Positions 1 to 7,940 of a stretch of 44,947 nt of DNA are shown here, piece after piece. A program made the position numbers and the translations under genes. The notes beneath the pieces were generated by a model. That model did not search any database. It was given only the letters and a program-made list of their open reading frames with translations, and was not told the origin of the DNA. The DNA is from CAZHLD01 sp964533185. GTDB taxonomy: Bacteria; Acidobacteriota; Terriglobia; Acidiferrales; UBA7541. Each line of letters starts with the position of its first letter. The stretch's first letter is position 1. Where the stretch lies: positions 1 through 44,947 of the forward strand of contig CAZHLD010000021.1 in the NCBI GenBank assembly GCA_964533185.1. The letters run 5' to 3'.

Positions 1-51
1 TCTCTCTCCTCCGGTTGCGTTGTTTTGCGTTCAGCGGTCCGGCCAATTCTC

Positions 52-67
52 TGGCACCCAAATTGCC
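52..67 (+). promoter_or_regulatory. Sigma-54 (RpoN) -24/-12 promoter
   Basis: TGGCAC at 52-57, five bases, then TTGCC at 63-67. The invariant GG (53-54) and GC (65-66) are separated by exactly 10 bases, as required for sigma-54 promoters. Transcription would begin near base 79 and run into the Rrf2 start at 284, leaving a leader of about 205 nt. The match is seen in the sequence; its use is inferred. Confidence 0.65.
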
Positions 68-283
68 ACACACAGAGCTCGAGAAACATTCTTCTCCTAT
101 ACAAAAACAAGGGCTTACGGGAAAAGCAGACAAACAACTCCGCTATTCCCCTCTCCTGTGCGTTGGAAATCGCGCAGCAATGAGGCAATTCACCCAGAGG
201 AAATGCGCTTTTTGTTGGGGAAAACACCACTTCGGGAGATCGAGCCGCCTACCCTCAAATAATGGAGTCGGAGGTCCATTAGC

Positions 284-496
284 ATGTTTCTCTTCCGCTC
301 CGCCGAATACGCCGTTCGCGCCATGACCCGCCTCGCCCGGCAGCCTTCCGGAACCTTGCTTGGGGCCCGCGACATCTCTGAAGCCGAGCGTATCGCCATG
401 CCCTTTCTCTGGAAAGTTCTACAGGTCCTGGCGCACCGGAAGCTGGTGCGTTCGTTCAAGGGTGCACGCGGTGGCCTCGCGCGAAGGCCGGTTTGA
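284..496 (+). pseudogene. Truncated Rrf2-family transcriptional regulator
   Basis: The ATG at 284 has a good ribosome site (GGAGGT, about 8 bases upstream). The first ~62 residues match the winged-helix DNA-binding part of Rrf2 regulators: an opening of the MFLFRSAEYAVRAM type, then a recognition helix region and the wing containing KGARGG. Intact family members are about 130-170 residues and carry a dimerisation helix, often with three Fe-S cysteines. Here the frame leaves the family at about base 476 and stops at 496, so both are missing. From that point the DNA encodes a different protein in another frame (see 469-748). Either a real deletion fusion or a misjoined assembly. Confidence 0.7.
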
Positions 497-815
497 GCTG
501 GCCCACCGCGGAACGCTCTTCCTCGATGAGGTCGGCACGATCAACCTGAACCTCCAGACCAAGCTGTTGCGCGTGCTCGAGGAGCGGCAGTTTGAGCCCA
601 TCGGCGGCCGAAAGACGCTGACTGTGGACGTCCGCCTGGTCGCCGCAACCAATGAAGACCTGGAATCGCTTGTCGCGCAAGGCCGGTTCCGAGAGGACTT
701 CTTCTTCCGCCTCAACGTGCTGCCGTTGCGGTTGCCCCCGCTTCGCGGTTTGAAGTCCGCTCTCAGACCCAGACGGATGGCGAAGCGGCTGGCGAGATTC
801 ATCGAGGTGTGCTGA
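469..815 (+). pseudogene. Internal fragment of an NtrC-type sigma-54 activator AAA+ domain
   Basis: In frame 3, starting around base 469 with AVASREGRFELA (the residues that normally follow the GAFTGA loop), the translation gives Walker B (TLFLDEVG), sensor I (ATNEDL) and the arginine-finger segment (REDFFFRLNVLPLRLPPLR), ending near base 746. Walker A, GAFTGA, the rest of the AAA+ domain and the DNA-binding helix-turn-helix are absent, so it cannot work as an activator. The frame stops at 815. From 746 to 850 another frame is open to a TGA at 848-850 but I do not recognise its product. The 5' edge coincides with the break in the Rrf2 gene. Confidence 0.75.
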
Positions 816-880
816 AGCAGATCGTCCCCGGTGCAGGTCAGAACCGCTGAGGTTGGCAACTGTCGAGTACCACGCCAAGA

Positions 881-1207
881 CTACAGGTTTCGTTCTGCTT
901 TGCGCTTCAAGGCGTTTCGCCCCGGCTTATGAGTGTGCTCGAAGCGGTAGTCATCCAATTCCGCTTCGGTGATTTTGTAATTGGTCTGAGGGGGATGGTT
1001 CGCATAGGTGGCTAGCTCGCGCTGGAGCTTCAGAGAGCAAATGTCGGGTCCGTCCTGATAGCGCGCCTGATGGGAGACAAAGGCCGCGTTCGGAATCGTC
1101 AAGGTGAACTGGCGAAGCTCCGCCTCCTCTCGCACGTTAAACGTGTACTCCCGGACCAGGGCTTTCGCCTCGCATCCGGCATACTGAACCAAGATGTTGC
1201 CGCTCAC
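881..1207 (-). CDS. Unknown conserved-looking protein, 108 aa
   Basis: Starts at a GTG that overlaps the stop of the upstream 80-aa gene as GTGA, so the two are translationally coupled. The product is soluble, without signal peptide, membrane segment or a motif I know; it is rich in charged residues and ends in a basic tail (KRKAERNL). The sequence reads as a beta-rich domain (FTLTIPNAAFVSHQARYQDG) followed by a helical tail. Function not recognised. The coupling suggests it acts with the Tudor-like protein encoded just upstream. Confidence 0.6.
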   Translation of the reverse strand: MSGNILVQYAGCEAKALVREYTFNVREEAELRQFTLTIPNAAFVSHQARYQDGPDICSLKLQRELATYANHPPQTNYKITEAELDDYRFEHTHKPGRNALKRKAERNL

Positions 1208-1446
1208 TTGACGCCTGCCGCGGCCGCGGCGAGAGCTGGTGTCGGAGTGATTTTCTTGCGGCGTTTGGCTCGCGCACGTTTCGGAGGTGTTCCTTCCGCT
1301 GTCTCGACCACCATCAGGGTGGTGACAAATTTCTTAATCCCGTGGAGGTCGAAGTCAATGGTGGTGCGGTCGGGGTCGGATTCGGTGATCACTCCGTTGC
1401 CGTACTGAAAGTGCTTGATGTACTGGCCTTCTGAGAGAGCTTTCAC
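1204..1446 (-). CDS. Small stand-alone Tudor/SH3-like (UvrD-C/CarD-type) domain protein, 80 aa
   Basis: GTG start at 1446 with a strong ribosome site (AAGGAGG, 5-6 bases upstream). Residues 5-47 follow the pattern of the SH3-like domain at the end of PcrA/UvrD and in CarD-type RNA polymerase-binding proteins: GQYIKHFQYGNGVI, an acidic loop, then a strand ending in GIKKFVTTLMVVE. In those families this fold contacts RNA polymerase beta. The tail (52-80) is first basic (KRARAKRRKK), then Ala-rich, which could bind nucleic acid. The domain assignment is by eye from spacing of Gly, Phe and Val residues; a polymerase link is inference. Confidence 0.55.
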   Translation of the reverse strand: MKALSEGQYIKHFQYGNGVITESDPDRTTIDFDLHGIKKFVTTLMVVETAEGTPPKRARAKRRKKITPTPALAAAAAGVK

Positions 1447-1526
1447 AAAAGCCTCCTTTTAGGGCAAGCCATCGAGAACCAGTTCCTCCTCGGCGGCCTC
1501 ATTGTTTTCGGCCCGGTCAACTCAAG

Positions 1527-1563
1527 AAAAAAAGGGCGAGCCGGGTGATTGCCCGGCTCGCCC
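1527..1563 (-). terminator. Rho-independent terminator of the cold-shock gene
   Basis: A perfect 12-bp stem (1534-1545 with 1552-1563), six-base loop, followed on the minus strand by seven T (1527-1533). It begins 8 bases after the cold-shock stop codon. Confidence 0.92.
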
Positions 1564-1570
1564 CGGTGGA

Positions 1571-1774
1571 CTAGAGGTTGGTCACGTTCGCGGCTTGCAG
1601 GCCCTTAGGCCCGCTGGTGACCTCGAATTCAACCGCCTGGCCATCGGTCAACGACTTGTACCCCTCCCCCTGAATGGCGGAGAAGTGCACAAAGACGTCC
1701 TCGCCCGACTGGCGCTGGATGAATCCGAAGCCCTTGCTCGCGTTAAACCACTTCACTGTTCCCTGTTCTTTCAC
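1571..1774 (-). CDS. csp: Cold-shock protein (CspA family)
   Basis: A 67-residue single cold-shock domain, the normal family length. It carries both RNA-binding motifs: RNP1 (KGFGFI) and RNP2 (VFVHF), plus the N-terminal GTVKWFN strand. Such proteins bind single-stranded RNA/DNA and melt RNA secondary structure. Start is GTG at 1774 with AAGGA 6-7 bases upstream; no in-frame ATG gives the family N-terminus. The gene is monocistronic, with a strong terminator right after the stop. Its leader, about 145 nt if the promoter at 1926-1931 is used, contains a terminator-like hairpin (1842-1881), suggesting control by RNA structure, as known for other csp genes. Confidence 0.95.
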   Translation of the reverse strand: MKEQGTVKWFNASKGFGFIQRQSGEDVFVHFSAIQGEGYKSLTDGQAVEFEVTSGPKGLQAANVTNL

Positions 1775-1841
1775 GTAGGTTCCTTTTCTTTGTTTGAGCT
1801 ATCTGATGCTTCTCGACCGATTCCTCGGTGCCTCTAGCCGT

Positions 1842-1881
1842 AAAAACAAAAGGGGCCGCAAGTTGTGGACTTGCAGCCCCT
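1842..1881 (-). promoter_or_regulatory. Terminator-like hairpin in the csp 5' leader
   Basis: Bases 1851-1863 pair with 1869-1881 (12 pairs, one C/A mismatch, 5-base loop). On the minus strand the hairpin is followed by TTTGTTTTT (1850-1842). It lies 68-107 bases before the csp start codon, inside the expected transcript. It can be read as an attenuator opened by Csp itself or by temperature, or as the end of an unseen upstream transcript; no minus-strand gene lies between it and 2154. Confidence 0.6.
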
Positions 1882-1925
1882 CTGAACGAATCTCAAGGTT
1901 TTACAAGAGCAACAAACGCAAAAAC

Positions 1926-1931
1926 ATCATA
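1926..1931 (-). promoter_or_regulatory. Probable -10 element of csp
   Basis: TATGAT on the minus strand (5 of 6 consensus bases). Transcription would start near 1919, giving a leader of about 145 nt. The -35 match (TTAGGA at 18-base spacing) is weak. Confidence 0.4.
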
Positions 1932-2125
1932 GCACAGCTTGTGCCCTGATCCTAATGAAATCATCGCTGAGTTTCTCGCGCTGGAGGATCATGCAAGCTC
2001 TTCAATCTACTCCGCATCAAGCAGGAGAGTTTCGCGTGGTCCGATGGCGAGAGTCTTAAAGCTGGCTGCGCCCCCGCGCGGCCGCAGCGCCCATTGGAAA
2101 CCGCGCCCGTCGCGGATAACCGATA

Positions 2126-2131
2126 TATAAT
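2126..2131 (+). promoter_or_regulatory. -10 element before the 2155 gene
   Basis: A perfect TATAAT 23 bases before the ATG at 2155. No good -35 hexamer is visible at 16-18 bases. Confidence 0.4.
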
Positions 2132-2154
2132 CCCCGACGGGCGAGGGAAACTAC

Positions 2155-3168
2155 ATGAAGCGATCCGGCGGCGTCACCGCTTCGGCGGTCATTGCCATCA
2201 TCGGCAGCGTCTTCACGATCCTGCTTGGCGGCTTCGCCATCCTGGGAGCTCTGCTGATGCGCACTATGCCCAACCTGCCCACTACGCCGGCTCAGCCCGT
2301 CCCGCCGGTGGCATTTCTGCTTGCGGAATCTGTCCTGTTCCTCGGCTTCGGCGTGTGGGGTATCGCCAGCGCCGTCGGCTTACTGCGGCTGAAGAATTGG
2401 GCGCGCATTTGCTTCCTGGAGTACGCCGGATTACTTTGCGTTTTCTCGGCAGTGGGCGCACTCGTGCTTTTGGTCGCGATGCTCGTGATACCGCAGATCG
2501 CACCCCCTCAGCCAAACGTGCCTCCCGGGTTGATGACCGCCGTCTTCAGCATGATGATTGTCTTCGCGTTGTTGCTGGTGGCTCTGGGGATTTGGTGGCT
2601 GGTTTACTTCAACCGTCGCGACGTCAAAGCGCAGTTCATGGGCGAAGCCGCCGCCCTGCTGCCCCGCCGTCGGCCGTTCAGCATCACCATCATCGCCTGG
2701 CTGCTGATCGTTGGCGGAATCGCAGCCGCCCCGGTGTATTTGTTCGCATCAAGTCCGTTGTTTGTCTTCGGGTTCGTCATCCGAGGCTGGCTGGCGGGAG
2801 CCATTTATTCCCTGCTCGTGGTGGCCGGTCTGCTGGCCGGGGTCGGGCTATTGCGGATGAAAGCCGCCGCTCACTCTCTGGCCGTCGGTTACTACGGGTT
2901 TCAACTGCTGAACCTGGCCACCAACATCCTGATCCCCGGCTCCTTTGCCCGAATGCTGGCCGTAATGAAGGAAACAGTCCCTCCGAGCCCGCGGGCGCAG
3001 GTGTTCTTGAGCGAGCAGTTCTTCTGGTCTATCATGTTTTGTAGTCTGCTGGCCGTGGGCCTGCCCTTCTGGTTCCTCATCACTCGCCGCCAGGCCTTCC
3101 TCGACGCGGTTAAGGCACGGCCAGCACCGACCCCGGGACCCAGCTCGCTTCCCGGCTCACCGGTGTAG
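2155..3168 (+). CDS. Polytopic membrane protein of unknown function, 337 aa
   Basis: About eight hydrophobic segments, at roughly residues 9-33, 50-72, 82-110, 124-150, 174-197, 203-232, 240-262 and 286-308. The protein seems to be two similar halves: segments with the pattern 'xxTxxAxxxIxGxxxxx' open at about residues 7 and 171, and each half contains a motif like GLLRLKNWAR / GLLRMKAAAH. The tail (320-337) is Pro-rich. It probably sits in the inner membrane. I recognise no catalytic or transport signature. Monocistronic, with GAGGG about 7 bases before the ATG. Confidence 0.8.
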   Translation: MKRSGGVTASAVIAIIGSVFTILLGGFAILGALLMRTMPNLPTTPAQPVPPVAFLLAESVLFLGFGVWGIASAVGLLRLKNWARICFLEYAGLLCVFSAVGALVLLVAMLVIPQIAPPQPNVPPGLMTAVFSMMIVFALLLVALGIWWLVYFNRRDVKAQFMGEAAALLPRRRPFSITIIAWLLIVGGIAAAPVYLFASSPLFVFGFVIRGWLAGAIYSLLVVAGLLAGVGLLRMKAAAHSLAVGYYGFQLLNLATNILIPGSFARMLAVMKETVPPSPRAQVFLSEQFFWSIMFCSLLAVGLPFWFLITRRQAFLDAVKARPAPTPGPSSLPGSPV

Positions 3169-3203
3169 TGTCCCGCCCGGGAACAAGTCAAACCTGCACA
3201 GGA

Positions 3204-3220
3204 CGTTGCGCGCTGCAACG
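3204..3220. promoter_or_regulatory. Inverted repeat upstream of korA, possible operator
   Basis: CGTTGC and GCAACG face each other around five bases, 116 bases before the korA start. Symmetry and position fit a dimeric regulator site; nothing else supports it. Confidence 0.25.
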
Positions 3221-3336
3221 CAGACTTCTCGCCATGCGTCTTACTCAGTAGCGGCCGATGTGGTATGCTGAAGTTTCGGGGTCCGGCGCACTCCCCGCGC
3301 CGCGCCGACTTCAGGCCACCGGAAGGACTCGCATTC

Positions 3337-5232
3337 ATGGGCACACTGACCCAGGCGCCGCCATCCCGCAAGAAGGAAGTTATTGATAAGGCTGTGATCC
3401 GCTTCGTCGGTGATTCCGGCGACGGCATGCAGATCACCGGCAACCAGTTCACCAATACGGTCGCTCTCTACGGCAACGACCTGGCCACCTTCCCCGACTA
3501 CCCGGCCGAGATCCGCGCCCCCGCGGGCACGCTCCCGGGCGTCAGCGGCTTCCAAATCCACTTCGCCTCGACCGAGGTCTATACGCCCGGCGACTCCGTG
3601 GATGCCCTCGTCGCGATGAATCCGGCGGCGCTCAAAATGAACCTCGCTGACCTCAAGCCCAACGGCATCCTCATCGTCAACCTCGACAACTTCCAGGAGA
3701 CCGACCTCAAGAAAGCGCAGATGACCTCGAACCCGCTCGAGGATCATTCGCTGGACGCCTTCCGGGTCTTCTCCGTCGACCTGTCCAAGCTCACCGGCAA
3801 AGCCCTCGAGGGCCTCGGCCTCGACGCCAAGACCGTCGATCGCTCGAAGAACTTTTTCGCTCTGGGCATGTGCTACTGGCTCTACAACCGGCCCATGGAC
3901 TCCACCCTCCGCTGGCTCAACGACAAATTCCAGTCCAAGCCGCTGCTGATCGAAGCCAACAAGCTGGCCATGAAAGCCGGCTACGCCTACTGCGAAGCCA
4001 CCGAAGCCTTCCAGGTAAGCTACGAAATCCCGCCGGCCAAGCTCGCTCCGGGCGTCTATCGCAACATCAGCGGCAATACCGCCCTGGCGTTAGGCTTCGT
4101 TGCTGCGTCACAGAAGGCGGGCATCCCGCTCTTCCTCGGCTCCTATCCGATCACGCCGGCTTCCGACATCCTCCACGAGCTTTCCGGCTACAAGAATTTC
4201 GGCGTAATGACCTTCCAGGCCGAAGACGAAATCGCCGCCATCACTTCCGCCATCGGCGCGGCCTACACCGGCGCGCTCGGCATCACCGCCACCTCCGGCC
4301 CGGGCATGGCGCTCAAGACTGAAGCGCTGGGCCTGGCCGTCGCCGTCGAGCTGCCCTTGGTGGTCTGCAACATCCAGCGCGGCGGCCCTTCCACCGGCCT
4401 TCCCACCAAGACCGAGCAGGCCGACCTGCTCCAGGCGCTCTATGGCCGAAACTCCGAAGCGCCCATCCCCGTTCTCGCCGCTGCAACACCGGGCGACTGC
4501 TTCTGGATCGCGCTCGAAGCCTGCCGCATCGCGCTCAAGTACATGGTGCCGGTCATCATCCTTTCCGATGGATACCTGGCCAACGGCGCCGAGCCCTGGC
4601 GCATCCCGCAGGTGGACGAGCTGCCCGATATCCCCGTTCACTTTGAGACCAACCCGCAGGGCTTTCTTCCCTACCGGCGCGACCCGCAAACGCTGGCCCG
4701 ACCGTGGGTGCTACCCGGCACGCCCGGCCTCGAACACCGCATCGGCGGCCTCGAAAAGCAAGACGTAACCGGCAACGTCAACTACGAGCCGCTCAACCAC
4801 GAGCGCATGGTCCATCTCCGCGCCGCCAAGGTCGAAGCCATCGCGCAAGACATCCCCGACGTTGTTCCCGCCGGCGACCCCAGCGGCGACCTGCTGATCG
4901 TGGCCTGGGGCTCCACCTACGGTTCCATCACCGCCGCGCTCAACGCCCAGCGCGAAGCCGGCCATCGCATCGGCCACGTTCATCTGCGCCACCTCAATCC
5001 CCTGCCGCGCAACCTGGGCGAAGTGCTCAAGCGTTACAGGCGCGTCCTCGTCCCGGAGATGAACATGGGCCAGTTGGTGCAGGTGCTTCGCGCGAAATAT
5101 CTGGTGGACGCCCAGGGCTATAACAAAATCCAGGGCAAGCCCTTCAAGCAGTCGGAAATCGAAGCGAAGATTGAAGAGGTGCTGGCGGGTTTGCCTGGGC
5201 CTGCTGTGGCGATGCGCGGAGGGAAAAACTGA
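3337..5232 (+). CDS. korA: 2-oxoacid:ferredoxin oxidoreductase, fused gamma-alpha subunit
   Basis: With the KorB partner it oxidatively decarboxylates a 2-oxoacid (most likely 2-oxoglutarate) to acyl-CoA, passing electrons to ferredoxin. Residues ~18-200 are the gamma domain, which opens with VIRFVGDSGDGMQITGNQ. The alpha domain I starts at ~242 (GNTALALGFVAA, then GSYPITPASDILHEL) and domain II (LLIVAWGSTYGSITAAL) at ~518. This gamma-alpha fusion is typical of the two-subunit KorAB type, 600-650 residues long. I chose the ATG at 3337 (631 aa) because GGAAGGA precedes it; an upstream in-frame ATG at 3265 lacks a ribosome site. The korB start follows the stop by one base. Substrate choice is inferred from family type. 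Confidence 0.92.
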   Translation: MGTLTQAPPSRKKEVIDKAVIRFVGDSGDGMQITGNQFTNTVALYGNDLATFPDYPAEIRAPAGTLPGVSGFQIHFASTEVYTPGDSVDALVAMNPAALKMNLADLKPNGILIVNLDNFQETDLKKAQMTSNPLEDHSLDAFRVFSVDLSKLTGKALEGLGLDAKTVDRSKNFFALGMCYWLYNRPMDSTLRWLNDKFQSKPLLIEANKLAMKAGYAYCEATEAFQVSYEIPPAKLAPGVYRNISGNTALALGFVAASQKAGIPLFLGSYPITPASDILHELSGYKNFGVMTFQAEDEIAAITSAIGAAYTGALGITATSGPGMALKTEALGLAVAVELPLVVCNIQRGGPSTGLPTKTEQADLLQALYGRNSEAPIPVLAAATPGDCFWIALEACRIALKYMVPVIILSDGYLANGAEPWRIPQVDELPDIPVHFETNPQGFLPYRRDPQTLARPWVLPGTPGLEHRIGGLEKQDVTGNVNYEPLNHERMVHLRAAKVEAIAQDIPDVVPAGDPSGDLLIVAWGSTYGSITAALNAQREAGHRIGHVHLRHLNPLPRNLGEVLKRYRRVLVPEMNMGQLVQVLRAKYLVDAQGYNKIQGKPFKQSEIEAKIEEVLAGLPGPAVAMRGGKN

Positions 5233-5233
5233 C

Positions 5234-6256
5234 ATGACCACGGCCACACTGCCCGTTTACACCAAGAAAGACTTTCAGACCGACCAGGAGATTCGCTGGT
5301 GCCCCGGCTGCGGCGACTACGCCATTCTCGCCGCCGTCCAGCAGGTGTTCCCTGAACTGGGCATCCCGCGCGAGAAGTTCGTGATTGTTTCGGGCATCGG
5401 CTGCTCCAGCCGCTTCCCCTATTACATGAACACTTACGGCTTCCACTCCATCCACGGTCGCGCGCCCGCCGTCGCCACCGGCATCAAGATCACCCGGCCC
5501 GACCTCGATGTCTGGGTGGCTACGGGCGATGGCGACTCGCTTTCCATCGGCGGCAACCACACTATCCACATGCTGCGCCGCAACGTCGGCGTCAAGGTGC
5601 TGCTCTTCAACAACCGCATCTATGGCCTCACCAAGGGCCAGTACTCGCCCACCTCCGAGCTCGGCAAGAAAGCCAAGTCCACTCCCTACGGCTCGCCCGA
5701 CCGGCCGTTCCTCCCGCTGGCGCTGGCGCTTGGCGCCGAGGCCACCTTTGTAGCCCGCTCGGTGGACGTCTTCCTGCCGCACCTGAAGGCTGTGCTGAAG
5801 AAGGCCGCCGCCCATCGCGGCTCTGCTTTCCTCGAAATCCTGCAGAACTGCAACATCTTCAACGACGGCGCGTGGGAAAGCCTCACCGACAAAGAAGTCC
5901 GCAGCGACCACACCATCGCGCTCGAACACGGCCAGCCGCTCATCTTCGGCAAGAACCGCGACAAGGGCATCCGCATGAAGGGCATCGATCTCGAAATCGT
6001 CACGCTCGGCAACGGCATCACCGAAAAAGACCTCATCCTCCATGACGAGCATCACCCCAACCCGGCCTACGCCTTTCTGCTCGCCCGCATGGAGCTGCTC
6101 CCCGGCTTCCCCACGCCCCTCGGCGTCTTCCGCGATGTCGACCTGCCCCGCTACGAAGATCGCATGGCCGATCAAATCCACCACGCCGTTCAAAAGCGCG
6201 GCCACGGCGACCTCGAAGCCCTTCTCCGCGCCGGCGACACCTGGGAAGTCAAGTGA
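5234..6256 (+). CDS. korB: 2-oxoacid:ferredoxin oxidoreductase, beta subunit
   Basis: The thiamine-diphosphate subunit of KorAB, 340 residues, normal length. Residues ~22-29 (WCPGCGDY) give the cysteine pair that, with more distant cysteines, holds the 4Fe-4S cluster; GIGCSSRFPYY follows near 56. The TPP/Mg motif is GDGDSLSIGG at about 98, closing with NNRIYGLTKGQ at about 127. The ATG at 5234 lies one base after the korA stop with GGAGGG upstream, so the pair is one transcript. The gene ends in a 10-bp hairpin that contains its own stop codon. Confidence 0.93.
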   Translation: MTTATLPVYTKKDFQTDQEIRWCPGCGDYAILAAVQQVFPELGIPREKFVIVSGIGCSSRFPYYMNTYGFHSIHGRAPAVATGIKITRPDLDVWVATGDGDSLSIGGNHTIHMLRRNVGVKVLLFNNRIYGLTKGQYSPTSELGKKAKSTPYGSPDRPFLPLALALGAEATFVARSVDVFLPHLKAVLKKAAAHRGSAFLEILQNCNIFNDGAWESLTDKEVRSDHTIALEHGQPLIFGKNRDKGIRMKGIDLEIVTLGNGITEKDLILHDEHHPNPAYAFLLARMELLPGFPTPLGVFRDVDLPRYEDRMADQIHHAVQKRGHGDLEALLRAGDTWEVK

Positions 6257-6276
6257 CCCGCAGCTTCTGCGGGTCA
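6254..6276 (+). terminator. Hairpin at the end of korB
   Basis: Perfect 10-bp stem (6254-6263 with 6267-6276) around CTT; the stop codon TGA is its first three bases. No T-run follows, so it may stabilise the 3' end rather than terminate. Confidence 0.45.
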
Positions 6277-6310
6277 TCCTGAGCCCGCCGTGGCGGGCGA
6301 AGGATCCCTC
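6273..6310. repeat. Palindromic intergenic repeat, family A, copy 1
   Basis: GTCATCCTGAGC, a variable palindrome (CCCGCCGTGGCGGG), then GCGAAGGATCCCT. Further copies at 20233-20283, 29837-29876 (reversed) and a diverged one at 13544-13586. Confidence 0.6.
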
Positions 6311-6319
6311 CGCCCTTAC

Positions 6320-7788
6320 CTAGCGTGAATCAATTCTTTTATTATTGATGCGGAATTTCAGAACGACGAGGACATCGGCTGAAACCCGCTGATCGTTCAG
6401 AGTCGCCGGCTGATACTTCCAGTTGCGCATTGCATCCAGCGCCGCCTGGTGGAAAAGCGCCGGGCCGGACACGATTCGCGTNNNNNNNNNNNNNNNNNNN
6501 NNNNNNNNNNNNNNNNNNNNNNNNNNNNNNNNNNNNNNNNNNNNNNNNNNNNNNNNNNNNNNNNNNNNNNNNNNNNNNNNNGCGCCGGCTCATCCCCGGG
6601 GACGGCGCTGGGCCGCTTCACCAGCGGTGCCGACAAGGCACTGGTGTCCACTCGCTGTCGCGGAGGAGCCTGGCTCACCACTACGCTACTTTCTTCTCTC
6701 GCAGCCGCAGGGCGCGCAGCAATTGGAGGCGAAACTTGCGTCACCGGCTGGCTGGCCGCAATGCTGGCCGGCCGCGGCGCGCCCTGGGACGCGGTTGCTT
6801 CTGGCTGAACCCCAATACTCGGCGTCCCAGCAACACTCGCCGCCGCGGCAACCACCTCTGTTTTCATCCCTGCCTCGGGCGGTGGGACCGGTGCGGGAGG
6901 CGCAGGAAGTTCCGCCTGTGCGATGTCGGAGGACTGCCCTCGAAAGTAGAACATCGCGCCGGCGGAGACGCCAATAATCAACACCGCGGCTGCACCGACA
7001 AACACAAGCATTCGGCTAATCCCCTCCCGCCTGCGCGTTGGATCCGCCGTGATCGGCTGAACGGGATTGAGCAGTGATGTCCCGAAATGGCGCGGCGGCG
7101 GGGCTGTCAGGCCTGCGCCTCGCCCAAATGAGCCGGTGGCGGCCGAAGGCGTCTCCCGGAAGGGTGCAGGGGCCGGAACCGGCCGCGATTCCTTTCTCTC
7201 CTCCGTTCGCTGGGATGCTTCATGGATCCCGACCACTTCATCGGCGCTCTTCACCCAATTCGTCTGCCCGAAGGACGCGACAGGGCTGGCCGCAGGGGGA
7301 ACCCTGGATGCTTCTGCCTCGGCCGAAGGAGCCGGCGTTGCCGCAGGCTTTTCCGGGGGCGCGAGAGACGTCTGCATCGGCGGAGGAGGTGCTACGGCTT
7401 GCGGCTCGCTCGCGGCCTGCTGTGGAGGAGCGGCGTCCCAGAAGCCCGGCGCCGGCTGTGTGAACACGAGCTCAACGTAAGCCTTGTCGCCGGGCCGCGC
7501 CCGCACGTAGGCCACGCGACACTGCACCTGCCTGCCCGCACCGGGATGAATCAGGACGACACTCTGATCCGCCGCCACCGGCGCCGCCAGAGCCAACACC
7601 GCGCCGTGCGGGAAAATCAGCAGCGTTTGGGTCCCTTCCTTGAACGGCTTGCCGGGCCCCACAGGCGCACTGCCAGGACGCATCCCTTCCACCCTCACCG
7701 CCACTTCGGCACATACCGGCGGCGGACCGCTCGATACCGCGGCCCCACCGGCGGAAAGTTTTCCGGAGTCGTTTTTTTGCAGGTCCAT
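6320..7788 (-). CDS. PilZ-like / TonB C-terminal energy transducer, interrupted by assembly gap
   Basis: Transcribed leftward from the ATG at 7788. Residues ~25-115 resemble the PilZ-like barrel fused to many acidobacterial TonB proteins (EGTQTLLIFPHGAVLAL, then CRVAYVRA and VELVFTQPAPGFW), but lack the RxxxR and DxSxxG residues that bind c-di-GMP. A Pro/Ala-rich stretch follows, then one membrane segment (LVFVGAAAVLIIGVSAGAMF), then a long Pro-rich periplasmic linker up to the gap at 6582. Beyond the gap (6481-6320) the frame gives a clear TonB C-terminal domain end (AALDAMRNWKYQPATLNDQ, then VVLKFRI) and a TAG stop. The two parts are not in frame through 100 N, so the true gap length differs. 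Likely links inner-membrane energy to an outer-membrane receptor. Confidence 0.75.
6482..6581. other. Assembly gap (100 N) inside the TonB gene
   Basis: Exactly 100 N, a placeholder length. It removes the linker and the first part of the TonB C-terminal domain. Confidence 0.99.
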
Positions 7789-7940
7789 CGTCCCAAGCGT
7801 CCAGGCCCAAGTTTCCAGAATGCTGCGGGCCGGTTGGCACCGGTCTCTCGGTCGAGTTTCGGCGCGAGGGGTAGGCTTGGGTATGGTACGGACGTACTGG
7901 CATGGAAACACGCCCGGCGCGGCGGCCTTTTCCTTGCAGG

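Larger units (their letters stand above)
1775..2154. other. Divergent intergenic region: csp leader and membrane-protein promoter
   Basis: 380 bases without a convincing gene. The left part is the csp leader with its hairpin (1842-1881) and promoter (1926-1931); the right end holds a TATAAT (2126-2131) in front of the membrane protein. A 63-codon open frame at 1939-2130 has no ribosome site or recognisable product. Confidence 0.6.

Noticed and set aside
5144..6277. A 377-residue minus-strand open frame opposite korB
   Set aside because: Antisense shadow of a strongly supported gene; low-complexity Ala/Gly/Val-rich product with no family features.
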